In this document: positions 15,751 to 24,400 of the stretch, one piece after another
Position numbering within the stretch: position 1 is the first letter of the stretch
Layout of the letters: the number at the start of each line of letters is the position of its first letter
Source of the DNA: an uncultured Lentisphaerota bacterium
GTDB taxonomy: Bacteria > Verrucomicrobiota > Kiritimatiellia > CAIQIC01
Length of the DNA: 55,202 nucleotides
Assembly (NCBI GenBank): GCA_903912445.1
Contig: CAIWHP010000111.1
Span: forward strand, 1-55,202
Direction of reading: 5' to 3'
Program-made: the position numbers and the translations under genes
Notes under the pieces: model-generated
Databases searched by the model: none
What the model was told of the DNA's origin: nothing
Seen by the model: the letters and a program-made list of their open reading frames with translations, nothing else

Positions 15751-16890
15751 ATGAAAATTCTACGCGGACTCCTGCTGGGCTTGCTGGCGCTGGGCACGGC
15801 GCGGGCGGCGGATGACTACCTCGCCTACTTCGGCGGCTACACCGGCGCGAAAAGCAAAGGCATCCATGTGGCGCGTTTCGACTCGGCCACCGGCAAGCTC
15901 GGCGCGCCGGAGCTGGCGGCGGAAACCACCAACCCCTCCTTCCTCGCCATCCATCCGAGCCATCGTTTCCTCTATGCCGTCGGCGAAATGAGCGGAGCTG
16001 GCAAAAAGGCTGGCGCGGTCAGCGCGTTCGCGGTCAACGCCGCCACCGGCAAGCTCAACCTGCTCAACCAGCAGCCCTCGGGCGGCAGCGGGCCGTGCTA
16101 TGTGGGGCTCGACAACGAAGGCAAGAACGCGCTGGTCGCCAACTATGGCAGCGGCAGCGTCGCCGTGCTGCCGGTCAAGGCCGACGGCACGTTGTGCCCG
16201 CCGACGGCCGAGATGCAGCACGCCGGCAGCAGCGTCAATCCCAAGCGCCAGACGGGGCCGCACGCGCACTCGATCTTCCTCGACCCGGCGAACCGCTTCG
16301 CCTTCGCGCCCGACCTCGGCCTCGACAAGGTGATGATCTACCGCTTCGACGCCGCCAAGGGGACGCTCACGCCCAACGACCCGCCGTTTGCCGCCGTCGC
16401 GCCCGGCTCCGGCCCGCGCCATTTCACCTTCCACCCCAACGGCAAGTTCGCCTACGTCATCAACGAGATGCTCTGCACCGTCACCGCCTTCGCCTACGAC
16501 GCGGAGCGCGGCGCGCTGAAGGAAATCGAAACCGTCTCGACGCTGCCCGCGGGCGAGCAGCTGCTGCCCAGCTACAGCTGCGCCGAGATCCGCGTGGGGC
16601 CGAACGGCAAGGTGTTGTACGGCTCCAACCGCGGACACGACACCATCGCCGTCTTCACGCTCAACCCGGACACCGGCAAGCTGCAGCTCATCGAGAACGC
16701 GCCGACGCTGGGCAAGATCCCGCGCAACTTCAACTTCGACCCGACGGGCAAATGGCTGCTCGCCGCACACCAGACGTCCGACAACGTCGTCGTCTTCCGC
16801 ATCGACCCGGCGAACGGCAAGCTCACGCCGACCGGCCAGCAGATCACGGTCGGCGCGTGCGTCTGCATCAAGTTCATGCCGCTGCCTTGA
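15751..16890 (+). CDS. secreted lactonase-family seven-bladed beta-propeller (6-phosphogluconolactonase-like)
   Basis: Member of the YbhE/Pgl lactonase family (379 aa) carrying a Sec signal peptide (MKILRGLLLGLLALGTARA). Family motifs: F-G-G-Y-T at the start of the mature chain, N-P-S-F-L-A-I-H-P, G-P-H-A-H-S-I, G-P-R-H-F-T-F-H-P-N-G-K and Y-G-S-N-R-G-H-D-T-I-A-V-F. The cytosolic homologue hydrolyses 6-phosphogluconolactone in the pentose phosphate pathway; a secreted form may act on free sugar lactones, which is inference. Start at 15751 yields the signal peptide. The gene lies 64 bases downstream of the PQQ-like gene and 8 bases before the rhodanese gene. Confidence 0.9.
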   Translation: MKILRGLLLGLLALGTARAADDYLAYFGGYTGAKSKGIHVARFDSATGKLGAPELAAETTNPSFLAIHPSHRFLYAVGEMSGAGKKAGAVSAFAVNAATGKLNLLNQQPSGGSGPCYVGLDNEGKNALVANYGSGSVAVLPVKADGTLCPPTAEMQHAGSSVNPKRQTGPHAHSIFLDPANRFAFAPDLGLDKVMIYRFDAAKGTLTPNDPPFAAVAPGSGPRHFTFHPNGKFAYVINEMLCTVTAFAYDAERGALKEIETVSTLPAGEQLLPSYSCAEIRVGPNGKVLYGSNRGHDTIAVFTLNPDTGKLQLIENAPTLGKIPRNFNFDPTGKWLLAAHQTSDNVVVFRIDPANGKLTPTGQQITVGACVCIKFMPLP

Positions 16891-16898
16891 GAAACCCC

Positions 16899-17315
16899 AT
16901 GCGCCTGCTCATCAGCCTCGGAATTTTAGCGCTGGCCGCACTCGTCGGCTGTTCACCCGGCGGATCCAGCAACAAGGAAACGTCGTCCACCCAAGCCGTC
17001 AGCACCCCCGGTGATAAAGCGGCTGCGGCGCCCGCCCAGCCAACCCGCCTGTGTGTCATCGATGTCCGCACCGACGAGGAATGGGCGGAGGAACACGTCG
17101 CCGGCGCCCTGCACCTGCCGCTTGATCAGTTCCGTGAAAAAATCGCCGCGGTCGTGCCCGACAAGCAAACGTCCATCGGCGTGTATTGCGCCAGCGGCAT
17201 GCGCTCCGGCAGCGCCGCCCGGATCTTGAAGGAACTGGGCTACACCCGCGTCGAAAACCTGGGCGGCCTGGATGACGCCAAACAGAAAGTAAGCCCCTCA
17301 CGAGGAACACCATGA
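16899..17315 (+). CDS. rhodanese-domain lipoprotein
   Basis: Predicted lipoprotein of 138 aa with a single rhodanese domain. Signal MRLLISLGILALAALVG and lipobox Cys at residue 18. The linker 19-48 is low complexity (Ser/Thr/Ala/Pro). The domain begins L-C-V-I-D-V-R-T-D-E-E-W (CH2A motif), with A-G-A-L-H-L-P, and has the active-site loop YCASGMRSG with catalytic Cys97. Periplasmic rhodaneses move sulfane sulfur or serve in redox/stress roles; no partner is evident. It ends with an ATGA overlap into the next gene, so the two are translationally coupled. The last residues after L-G-G-L-D look trimmed relative to other rhodaneses. Confidence 0.88.
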   Translation: MRLLISLGILALAALVGCSPGGSSNKETSSTQAVSTPGDKAAAAPAQPTRLCVIDVRTDEEWAEEHVAGALHLPLDQFREKIAAVVPDKQTSIGVYCASGMRSGSAARILKELGYTRVENLGGLDDAKQKVSPSRGTP

Positions 17316-18154
17316 CCACGCCCTGCACCCGCCGCTCTTTCATTGCCCGTTCCGCCGCCGCCTGCGCCGCAGCGCTGGCTGCACCCGGCTGTGCCAGCCT
17401 GTCCGGCCGCCACGCCGAGCTGGATTTCCCGCTGGTGGATTTCCACGTCCATCTGGACAAGAGCACGATCGACGCGGTGCTGGCGCTGCCCCAGGCGCGC
17501 CACATCAAGTTCGGCATCGTCGAGCACGCCGGCACCAAGGAAAACGAGTACCCGGTGGTCCTGAGCAACGACGCGGAACTGAAGCAGCAGCTCGCCATGC
17601 TCGCGGGCAAGCCGGTCTACCGCGGGGTGCAGACCGAATTCAGCGACTGGGCCACCGGTTTCACGCAGGACGGCCTGGCGCAGCTCGACTACATCCTGAC
17701 CGACGCGATGACGATGCCCGGCAAGAACGGCAAGCGCACGAAGCTGTGGCTGGCGCCCGCCGCCGAGCTCGGCGACGCGCAGACCTTCATGGACCGCTAC
17801 GTGGACTGGCACCTGCAGGTGTTGCAACAAAAGCCGCTCGATATCCTGGCGAACGTCACCTGGCTGCCCTCGATCTTCCTGCCCGACTATGACCGGCTCT
17901 GGACCGACGCACGGATGGAGAAGGTGATCGCAGCCGCGGTCAACGCGGGCGTCGCGCTGGAGATCAGCTCCAGCTACAAGCTGCCCAAAATGCCCTTCTT
18001 GAAGATGGCCAAGGCGGCAGGCGTGAAATTCACGTTCGGCTCCAACGGCCGCTATCCCAAGATGGGCCTGCTCGACCACTCCATCCAGACCGCCCAGGAA
18101 CTCGGCCTCAAGCGCGCCGACATGTTCGTCATCCGCGCCGAGCGGAAGGCCTGA
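17312..18154 (+). CDS. Tat-exported amidohydrolase/PHP-like protein
   Basis: A 280-aa protein with a twin-arginine signal (MTTPCTRRSFIARSAAACAA) and a lipobox-like A-A-P-G-C, so probably a Tat-exported lipoprotein. The mature chain starts L-V-D-F-H-V-H-L-D, the first metal-binding strand of amidohydrolase or PHP TIM barrels. Later I see I-L-A-N-V-T-W-L-P and K-F-T-F-G-S-N-G-R-Y, where PHP-type enzymes have a final G-S-D-x-H; here Asp and His are absent, so metal binding may be incomplete. Overlaps the rhodanese gene by four bases. Substrate unknown. Confidence 0.8.
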   Translation: MTTPCTRRSFIARSAAACAAALAAPGCASLSGRHAELDFPLVDFHVHLDKSTIDAVLALPQARHIKFGIVEHAGTKENEYPVVLSNDAELKQQLAMLAGKPVYRGVQTEFSDWATGFTQDGLAQLDYILTDAMTMPGKNGKRTKLWLAPAAELGDAQTFMDRYVDWHLQVLQQKPLDILANVTWLPSIFLPDYDRLWTDARMEKVIAAAVNAGVALEISSSYKLPKMPFLKMAKAAGVKFTFGSNGRYPKMGLLDHSIQTAQELGLKRADMFVIRAERKA

Positions 18155-18264
18155 GCGAGCTCCGGTGCGGAGTGCGCAAGGTTGCTTGTTCCTTTGGCGA
18201 CGTAGCTAGCTATGCGCATTAGACCTGGCAGCACCAAGACAAACTGGAATTTCATTTAGCGGGC

Positions 18265-18304
18265 GGAGCAAGCTCCTCCCAACAGGGCGCAAGCAAGCTT
18301 GCGC
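18265..18304. repeat. two adjacent CAAG-loop hairpins
   Basis: GGAG-CAAG-CTCC (18265-18276) is followed by GCGCAAG-CAAG-CTTGCGC (18287-18304). Both have perfect arms and the same CAAG centre, suggesting duplication of a unit. Located in the gap before feoA, 110 bases after the preceding gene. Confidence 0.5.
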
Positions 18305-18374
18305 AGTCCACATCGGACCATCTTGGATGCGGTCACAGATGGCGCCGCCACCGACGACACTACAGCGCGCACCA

Positions 18375-18422
18375 TTTTCCAGACCTTGGAAACCAAAGCG
18401 TCATTTCTTCCAAACCTTGGAA
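18375..18422. repeat. paired TTCCAAG/CTTGGAA palindromes
   Basis: TTTTCCAGACCTTGGAAA (18375-18392) and TTCCAAACCTTGGAA (18408-18422), spaced 15 bases apart, about 170 bases upstream of feoA. One of the cleanest pairs of the family in this window. Confidence 0.65.
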
Positions 18423-18593
18423 AGCCTTCCTGTAGCCGCGTTCGTGAGAACGCGGCCACCCAACGCAACCCGCCCACAGCGGGCCTTGAAACCCGTTGAG
18501 GGTTGGGAGGACTGCTTAGCGGATGGGATCGGTCCGATTAAGTTTGCGCGCGGTGGTTGACGCGACGGCTGGGTTGAAGGATATTCGCCGCCC

Positions 18594-18854
18594 ATGCAAC
18601 CGGATGAGAAATCTTTTACGCTGGACGCGCTGGGCACAGGCCACAGCGGACGGCTGGGTGCGATGGCGCTGCCGCCGGCCGAGCAGCAGCGCATGGCGGA
18701 GCTGGGCCTGACCGCCGGCACGCCGGTTGTCATCACCAAGCGCTCGCACTGGGGCGGACCGCTGGAGCTGCGCGTGCGCGGCTGCAAGCTGAGCCTGCGG
18801 CGCGAGGTGGCCCAGCGCATCCAGGTGGCCGCGGAGCAGCCCCATGGCCATTGA
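18594..18854 (+). CDS. feoA: FeoA-domain ferrous iron transport protein
   Basis: Small SH3-like cytosolic protein (86 aa) that assists FeoB in Fe(II) uptake. FeoA features are L-G-T-G-H-S-G-R-L, R-M-A-E-L-G-L-T-A-G-T-P-V and the later G-P-L-E-L-R-V-R-G-C-K-L-S-L-R-R-E-V-A, with I at the last strand. A GAAGGA ribosome site lies 12 bases upstream. Its 3' end overlaps feoB by 11 bases, so the two form a coupled feoAB operon. No Fur box was recognised upstream. Confidence 0.92.
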   Translation: MQPDEKSFTLDALGTGHSGRLGAMALPPAEQQRMAELGLTAGTPVVITKRSHWGGPLELRVRGCKLSLRREVAQRIQVAAEQPHGH

Positions 18855-20946
18855 GCCCCATATCCCGCACGTCGCCCTCGCGGGCAATCCCAACAGCGGC
18901 AAGTCCACGATCTTCAACGCGCTGACCGGGCTGCGGCAGAAGGTGTCGAACTATCCCGGTGTCACGGTGGAAAAGCACGGCGGCGCGGTCCACTTGCCGC
19001 ACACCGGCGAGATCCACCTGATCGACCTGCCCGGCACCTACTCGCTCAATCCGCGCTCGCTCGACGAACAAGTGGCGCACGATGTCCTGCTGGGCCTGCG
19101 CGAGGATACGCCCGTGCCGCGCGCGATCGTCGCCGTGCTCGACGCCTCGAACCTGGAGCGCAACCTGTTTTTCGTCACGCAACTGCTGAGCCTGGGCCGG
19201 CCGACAGTCATCGCGCTGAACATGATGGACGTCTGCGAGGAGACCGGCCAGCAGATCGACGTGGACCAGCTAGCCCGGCGGCTCGGCGCGGCCGTCGTGC
19301 CAATGACCGCGAGCAAGGGCAACGGTTTCGAGCAGCTGCGCACCGCCCTCGACGAGCTGCTGCAGGCGCCGCTGCCGGCGCGCGACGTGGTCGAGCTGCC
19401 GCTGGCCATCGCTGGCCCGCTGGCCGAGGTCGCCACGCTGCTGCGCGAGCACGAGCTGGCCGAGGCGACCGCGGCGCCGGGCGAGGCGCTGCGGATCATC
19501 TGCACTGCGACCGCCTTCGAGCAGCCGCGCCTCGCGCCGTGGCGCGACCAATGGCAGCCGGCGGTCGACCGCGCACGGCAACAGCTCGCCGCCGCCGGCC
19601 GCAACTGGCCGACGCTGGAGGCGGAACTGCGCTACCGCTGGGTGGATGGCATCCTGCCGGACGTCCGGACCGCGCCGCCGGCCACCGCAACCCTCAGCGA
19701 CCGGATGGACCGCTGGCTGACCCACCCGGTGTGGGGTTCCGCGGCGTTGGGGCTCGTCGTCGTGACGATGTTTTGGGCGATCTTCCGGCTGGCGCGCGAG
19801 CCGATGGAGTGGATCAAGCACTTCTTCGGCTGGCTGGCGGCAGCGACGACGCAACTAGTGCCCGCCGGCCAGGTACAGAGCCTGCTGACGGATGGCGTCA
19901 TCGCCGGCGTCGGCGGCGTCCTGATGTTCCTGCCGCAGATCATGCTGCTGTTCCTGTTCATCGCCATCATCGAGGACAGCGGCTACACCGCGCGCATCCA
20001 GTTCCTGCTCGACCGCGTGATGGGCCGGCTCGGCCTGCACGGCAAGGCGTTCATCCCCCTCTTCTCCAGCTTCGCCTGCGCCGTGCCGGGCATCATGGCG
20101 GCGCGCACGATCGACAACGCGCGCGACCGGCTGATCACGATCCTCGTCGCGCCGCTGATGTGCTGCAGCGCGCGCTGGCCGGTCTACCTGCTGCTCGCCG
20201 GCACCGTGATCCCGTCGGTGACGCTGCTCGGCTTCCTGCCGCTGCAGGCGCTCGTCCTCGGCGGGCTCGTGCTGCTCGGCCTCCTCGCGGCGGTCTTCTC
20301 CGCGTGGGCGTTCCGCAAGACGATCCTGCGCGGCCCCTCGACCACGCTCGCGCAGGAGCTGCCGCCCTACCGGCGGCCGCAGCTGAAGACGCTGCTGCAC
20401 ATCATGTGGGAGCGCAGCGCGCTCTTCCTGAAGAAGGCCGGCACGGTGATCCTGCTGATGAGCGTATTGATGTGGGTGCTGACCAGCTATCCGCGCCACA
20501 ACCCCGCCCGGCCCGGCACGCCGCTGGAGCAGAGCTATGCCGGGCAGATGGGCCGCGTGCTGGAACCGGCGCTCAAGCCGATCGGCTTCGACTGGCGCAT
20601 CGGCATCGCCATCGTCAGCAGCTTCGCCGCGCGCGAGGTCTTCGTCTCCTCCATGGCCACGATCTACGGGGCGACGGTGACCGATCCGCACAACATGACC
20701 GACCTGCAGACGCGGCTCGCCGCCGAAAAGGATGCCGACGGGCTGCCGTTCTTCACGCCGCTGCGCGGCATCACCATCATGATCTTCTACGTGCTCGCCA
20801 TGCAGTGCGTCAGCACGATGGTCGTCGTCCGGCGCGAGGCCGGCGGGTGGCATTGGATGGCGTTCCAGTGGCTCTGGATGACGGGCCTCGCGTGGCTGGC
20901 GTGCCTGGCCTGCTGGCAGCTCGGCCGTCTCGCCGGCTGGCGTTGA
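18844..20946 (+). CDS. feoB: ferrous iron transport protein FeoB
   Basis: Inner-membrane Fe(II) transporter with an N-terminal G-protein domain (700 aa). GTPase motifs: G1 GNPNSGKST (14-22), G2 Thr41 in the P-G-V-T-V-E-K loop, G3 DLPG (61-64), G4 N-M-M-D (about 126). A GDI-like helical region follows, then the transmembrane domain with the two Gate motifs, including C-A-V-P-G-I-M-A-A-R-T-I and C-C-S-A-R-W-P-V-Y, whose Cys residues are thought to line the metal path. Ends 8 bases before the convergent aldo/keto reductase. In an anaerobe, FeoAB would be the main Fe source for the neighbouring hydrogenase. Confidence 0.96.
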   Translation: MAIEPHIPHVALAGNPNSGKSTIFNALTGLRQKVSNYPGVTVEKHGGAVHLPHTGEIHLIDLPGTYSLNPRSLDEQVAHDVLLGLREDTPVPRAIVAVLDASNLERNLFFVTQLLSLGRPTVIALNMMDVCEETGQQIDVDQLARRLGAAVVPMTASKGNGFEQLRTALDELLQAPLPARDVVELPLAIAGPLAEVATLLREHELAEATAAPGEALRIICTATAFEQPRLAPWRDQWQPAVDRARQQLAAAGRNWPTLEAELRYRWVDGILPDVRTAPPATATLSDRMDRWLTHPVWGSAALGLVVVTMFWAIFRLAREPMEWIKHFFGWLAAATTQLVPAGQVQSLLTDGVIAGVGGVLMFLPQIMLLFLFIAIIEDSGYTARIQFLLDRVMGRLGLHGKAFIPLFSSFACAVPGIMAARTIDNARDRLITILVAPLMCCSARWPVYLLLAGTVIPSVTLLGFLPLQALVLGGLVLLGLLAAVFSAWAFRKTILRGPSTTLAQELPPYRRPQLKTLLHIMWERSALFLKKAGTVILLMSVLMWVLTSYPRHNPARPGTPLEQSYAGQMGRVLEPALKPIGFDWRIGIAIVSSFAAREVFVSSMATIYGATVTDPHNMTDLQTRLAAEKDADGLPFFTPLRGITIMIFYVLAMQCVSTMVVVRREAGGWHWMAFQWLWMTGLAWLACLACWQLGRLAGWR

Positions 20947-20954
20947 GCCTTGAA

Positions 20955-21851
20955 TCAGGCCGGGCGCGGGACTTTGCGGACGCAGGCGGCGAGGTCGTCA
21001 ATCTGCTCGGCGGAGTCGAAGCCGACCAGCAGCCAGTCGGCGCGCGCCTCGGTCAGCGCATAGCGCAGCGACGCGATCTTCTTCGCTTCACTGCCGCCGA
21101 GCTTGCCTTCGCCCAGGATTTTCATCGCGATCAGGCCCTTGCCCGCCGCCTTGATCTGCTGGGCCACCGGCAAAACTTTTTCCGCTGTGCCATCCATCAG
21201 CAGCCCGTAGGGGTTGATCCGCGCGTGGACGGAATCGGTCCAAGGGCTTTTGGCCGCGGCCTCGAGCGCGGGCAGCGAATGACACGAGACGCCGTGCGCG
21301 CGGATGACGCCCTTCTGCTTGAGCCCGGCCAGGATCTCGGCCTGCTTTTGCAGGCTTGCGGGCCAGTTTTCTTCCGTCACGCAGTGCAGCTGGACCAGGT
21401 CGAGGTAGTCGGTGCCGATTTCCTTGAGGAAGCGTTTCACCACCACGTCCGCATCCGGCCGCTCCTGCTCCGGGATGCCGCCGGGACGAAACCAGATCTT
21501 CGAGGAGATGCACAGCTCGCTCCGCTTGACGCCTTGGAGTGCGGCCAGCAGGAAACTATGCGTGCCATAGAGGTCGGCCAGGTCGAACGCGCGGATGCCG
21601 CGGTCGAACGCCGCGCGCAAGAGCGCATACGCCTTGTCCTTGCCCATGCGCGTCAGGTTGCATTGGCGCATGCCGCCGCGGACCCCCGTGCCCATCATCA
21701 GCCGCGGAAATTTCAGGCCGGTATGGCCGAGCTCGACCGACTCGAAGGCATCGAAACCGCCGGCGGCGGCCGGCTCGGCCGCGCCCGTGCGGCCCAGCGC
21801 CAGCGCGCCGGCGCCCAATGCCGTGGTCTTCAGAAATTCACGTCGTTTCAT
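20955..21851 (-). CDS. Tat-exported aldo/keto reductase
   Basis: Aldo/keto reductase TIM barrel (298 aa) preceded by a twin-arginine signal, MKRREFLKTTALGAGALALG. Catalytic tetrad residues appear as the Asp and Tyr of D-L-A-D-L-Y-G, Lys of I-S-S-K-I-W and His of V-Q-L-H-C. The chain ends soon after the barrel (about 300 versus 320-340 residues in many AKRs), and the NADPH-binding C-terminal portion is short. PVC genomes carry many such Tat AKRs; how they obtain NADPH outside the cytoplasm is unknown. It is adjacent to aroD on the same strand (21-base gap). Confidence 0.88.
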   Translation of the reverse strand: MKRREFLKTTALGAGALALGRTGAAEPAAAGGFDAFESVELGHTGLKFPRLMMGTGVRGGMRQCNLTRMGKDKAYALLRAAFDRGIRAFDLADLYGTHSFLLAALQGVKRSELCISSKIWFRPGGIPEQERPDADVVVKRFLKEIGTDYLDLVQLHCVTEENWPASLQKQAEILAGLKQKGVIRAHGVSCHSLPALEAAAKSPWTDSVHARINPYGLLMDGTAEKVLPVAQQIKAAGKGLIAMKILGEGKLGGSEAKKIASLRYALTEARADWLLVGFDSAEQIDDLAACVRKVPRPA

Positions 21852-21872
21852 GCTGCCTCCGTTTTGCGTGCG

Positions 21873-22625
21873 TCACTTTCGCTCATCCGCGGCATTCTGC
21901 AACTGTGCCCACAGTTCGGCGCAGGGCACCTGCCCCGGCGCGGCGGACGCGCCCAGAAACCCATAGGCGAAACAGGCGCCGGCGCGCGCGAGCGCCAGCC
22001 GCGCTGCCGGCGCGCCCATGCCGATGACGCACAGCGGTTGCTCCGGCGTGCCGCCCTTGAGCACGTCCAGCAGCAGCGGCAAATCCGCGGCCGCATTCAA
22101 CCGTAGCGCCAGTTTCACCACGTCCGCGCCCGCCTGCCAGCCGCGCGCCAGCACGTCCTCCAGCGCCGCACGCGGCGGCGTCCCGGAAAAATCGTGGAAA
22201 GAAGCGACGACCGGGCGGCCGACGGCGTGCGCGGCGGCTACCACGCGCGGAAAGATGCGGCTGTTGATCTCGATATCCACCAGGCTGACCACCTCCAGGC
22301 CGCGCTGCAAAAGCGCGACGCGCTCTGCATCCGTGCCATGCCATTGTCCGCCCTCTTCGGCGGCGCGGATCGTCAGCAGGACGCGGATACCGGATTGCTC
22401 CAACGCGCAGCAACGCTCCAGCCAGCGCCCGCCGTGTTCGCCGGTCAGGTCGAGCCGCCATTCGACGAGGTCGAACGGCTTCGGGGAAAGCTTTTGTGCA
22501 CGCTCCGCTTCGTCCACGGTGGTGATCACACCGACCACGAGCGGGCGTTTTCCAAAGGTTGGAAACCCGGAGAGGCGGTTTTTCCAAGGCTTGGAAACCG
22601 ACTTCGTTTGACGCACTACTTTCAT
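21873..22625 (-). CDS. aroD: type I 3-dehydroquinate dehydratase
   Basis: Shikimate-pathway enzyme that dehydrates 3-dehydroquinate through a Schiff-base Lys (250 aa). The enzyme proper starts at about residue 28 with V-V-G-V-I-T; F-D-L-V-E-W-R-L-D is the substrate-binding strand, V-V-A-S-F-H-D-F holds the catalytic His and A-D-V-V-K-L-A-L the Schiff-base Lys. The first 27 residues (with S-K-P-W-K-N and F-P-T-F-G-K) are encoded by a pair of the dispersed palindromes and have no counterpart in the family. If that part is not translated, an internal non-ATG start near codon 28-30 would be needed, because no ATG precedes the catalytic region. Confidence 0.9.
   Translation of the reverse strand: MKVVRQTKSVSKPWKNRLSGFPTFGKRPLVVGVITTVDEAERAQKLSPKPFDLVEWRLDLTGEHGGRWLERCCALEQSGIRVLLTIRAAEEGGQWHGTDAERVALLQRGLEVVSLVDIEINSRIFPRVVAAAHAVGRPVVASFHDFSGTPPRAALEDVLARGWQAGADVVKLALRLNAAADLPLLLDVLKGGTPEQPLCVIGMGAPAARLALARAGACFAYGFLGASAAPGQVPCAELWAQLQNAADERK
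22548..22597. repeat. paired TTCCAAG/CTTGGAA palindromes inside the aroD 5' end
   Basis: TTTTCCAAAGGTTGGAAA (22548-22565) and TTTTTCCAAGGCTTGGAAA (22579-22597) with a 13-base spacer. They fall inside the aroD frame and encode the tracts S-K-P-W-K and F-P-T-F-G-K in the enzyme's extra N-terminus. Confidence 0.65.
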
Positions 22626-22769
22626 ATGAACGAGAATCTACCACAGCCGCGGCGCAGGTCACGGAGGAATTGTTGCCCTACGATACTCAGTTCCCCTCGT
22701 TTCACTTCCCCGTGGCAAGCACGCGCCGCTGTGCTATGCTGCCGGTGGAAACCCTAGGGAGCAAAGCCT

Positions 22770-23792
22770 ATGCCGGTAAAATTTAAAGACTACTACGAGA
22801 TTCTCGGCGTGAGCCGTACCGCGAGCGCCGACGAGATCAAGAAGGCCTACCGCAAACTCGCGCGCCAGTGCCATCCCGACGTCAACAAGTCCCCCGGGGC
22901 CGAGGCGCGGTTCAAAGAGGTCAACGAGGCCAACGAAGTGCTTTGCGACGCCGAGAAACGCAAGCGCTACGACGCGCTCGGCGCGAACTGGCGCGGCGGC
23001 CAGGAATTCACACCGCCGCAGGGCTGGGAAAACTTCGATTTCGGCAGGGCCCAGCAGGCCGGCGCCGGCGGCCGCGCGTTCCATTTTGGGAACATGGGCG
23101 GCGGCGGCGATTTCAGCGATTTCTTCGAGTCGCTCTTCGGCGGCGCCATGGGCGGCGCCGGCCGCGGCAGCGCCTTCCGCTATCAGCAGCAAGCCCCCTA
23201 CGGCATGGGCGAGGAAGTGGAAGAGCCCGGCGGCGCCGATCAGGAAGCTGCGATCAGCGTGACGCTCGAGGACGTGGCGCGCGGCGCGACGAAAAATATC
23301 TCGCTGGCCCATGACGAGTTTGACCGGCGCGGCGAACCGCGCCGCACCGTGAAGACCTACGACGTGAAAATCCCCGCCGGCGCCACCGAGGGCACGCGCA
23401 TCCGGCTCGCGGGCCAAGGCGCGGCCGGCCCGCGCGGCGGACCGGCCGGCCACCTGTACCTCACGCTCCACATCGCGCCGCATCCGCTCTACCGGCTCAA
23501 CGGCCACGACCTCGAGTTGGACCTGCCGCTCGCGCCGTGGGAGGCCGCGCTCGGCGGCAAGGTGCCCGTGCCAACCGTGGACGGCAACGTGACCATGACG
23601 ATCCCCGCCGGCACCCAGAGCGGCCAGCGCCTGCGCCTGCGCGGCAAGGGCCTGCCGAAGCCCGGCGGCCGCGGCGCGGGCGACCTCTACGCCGTCCTGA
23701 AGATTGTCGTCCCCTCGCACCTCTCCGCAAAAGAACGTGCCCTGCTCGAGGAACTCGCGCACACCTCGACCTTCGCACCACGCCCGTGGTGA
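22770..23792 (+). CDS. DnaJ/CbpA-type J-domain co-chaperone
   Basis: Class B (zinc-finger-less) DnaJ family co-chaperone of 340 aa that stimulates DnaK. The J domain spans residues 6-72 with HPD at 35-37. A Gly/Phe-rich region covers about 75-150 ([15 protein letters not shown]). Two beta-barrel C-terminal domains follow, with the family strings [16 protein letters not shown] and [16 protein letters not shown]. There is no CxxCxGxG repeat, which excludes DnaJ proper. Divergent from aroD; not next to dnaK here. Confidence 0.93.
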   Translation: MPVKFKDYYEILGVSRTASADEIKKAYRKLARQCHPDVNKSPGAEARFKEVNEANEVLCDAEKRKRYDALGANWRGGQEFTPPQGWENFDFGRAQQAGAGGRAFHFGNMGGGGDFSDFFESLFGGAMGGAGRGSAFRYQQQAPYGMGEEVEEPGGADQEAAISVTLEDVARGATKNISLAHDEFDRRGEPRRTVKTYDVKIPAGATEGTRIRLAGQGAAGPRGGPAGHLYLTLHIAPHPLYRLNGHDLELDLPLAPWEAALGGKVPVPTVDGNVTMTIPAGTQSGQRLRLRGKGLPKPGGRGAGDLYAVLKIVVPSHLSAKERALLEELAHTSTFAPRPW

Positions 23793-23897
23793 GTGCCCCC
23801 GACCGCGGTGGCAGCTTATCAGCCCTCGCTCTACATAGGCCAGCTGCGTCAAGGATGCAGGACACATCGGAACAGACGACGAGCCGCACGCGGCTGC

Positions 23898-24400
23898 TCA
23901 ATAATCGAAGGAAGGGAACAGCATCACCACTTTATCCCTGCCATCCACCATGGCATCGATGGACATGAGACCCAAAACCTCATAGCGGAAATACCGATCG
24001 CCGCTGCGCGGGGTGGAGTTCATACCAGCGCCCACGCAAGCGTGTTTGACGGAATCCCACGATAAGAAAATGCTCATAAACAGATTGGTAAATGCGAGAA
24101 TCTGAACCTTCCGGGCCAGATATAAATGAGCTTCCAAGTCCTGGCGCGTGGCAGGTTTCTGTTGCGCGAATCCACTGCGCTCCCATTCTTCCGCAGCCAA
24201 GCCCCAGGCGAGCAGCAAAGAGCAGCTCACCAAGGCGACCCAAAGGCCCACCGCGGTCACACACAACCACAGGCGCTGATGTTTTTTTCCAATGGAAGAT
24301 CAGCAGCGCGACCAAACCCGCGACCAGCGGCAGCAGGAAAACCAACGAAATGCAAAGCAGCTAGTGCCGATGAGCACAAAAGCCAGAAAGACCAGATCAT
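23898..24400 (-). pseudogene. frameshifted gene for a small membrane protein
   Basis: Two overlapping frames look like pieces of one protein. The upstream piece encodes L-V-F-L-L-P-L-V-A-G-L-V-A-L-L-I-F-H-W-K-K and hits a run of seven A (minus strand, complement of 24282-24288). Reading with one A fewer continues smoothly as H-Q-R-L-W-L-C-V-T-A-V-G-L-W-V and on to the C-terminus ending F-P-S-F-D-Y. The 5' end may carry a second shift: an ATG at 24400 starts a hydrophobic segment in the third frame. Restored product about 150-170 aa with two or more helices; family not recognised. Alternatives are slippage at the A7 tract or sequencing error. Confidence 0.5.

Larger units (their letters stand above)
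18155..18593. other. 439-base intergenic stretch with hairpins and palindromes
   Basis: Holds the hairpin pair at 18265-18304 and the TTCCAAG palindrome pair at 18375-18422, then a GC-rich leader reaching feoA. No frame here resembles a protein family. A TTGACG box (18557-18562) with GATATT 17 bases later could be a feoA promoter, but it overlaps the likely ribosome site GAAGGA, so I do not call it. Confidence 0.45.

Noticed and set aside
18557-18585. Promoter TTGACG-17-GATATT before feoA
   Set aside because: The -10 would fall inside the likely ribosome site and start only a few bases before the ATG; not separable from chance.
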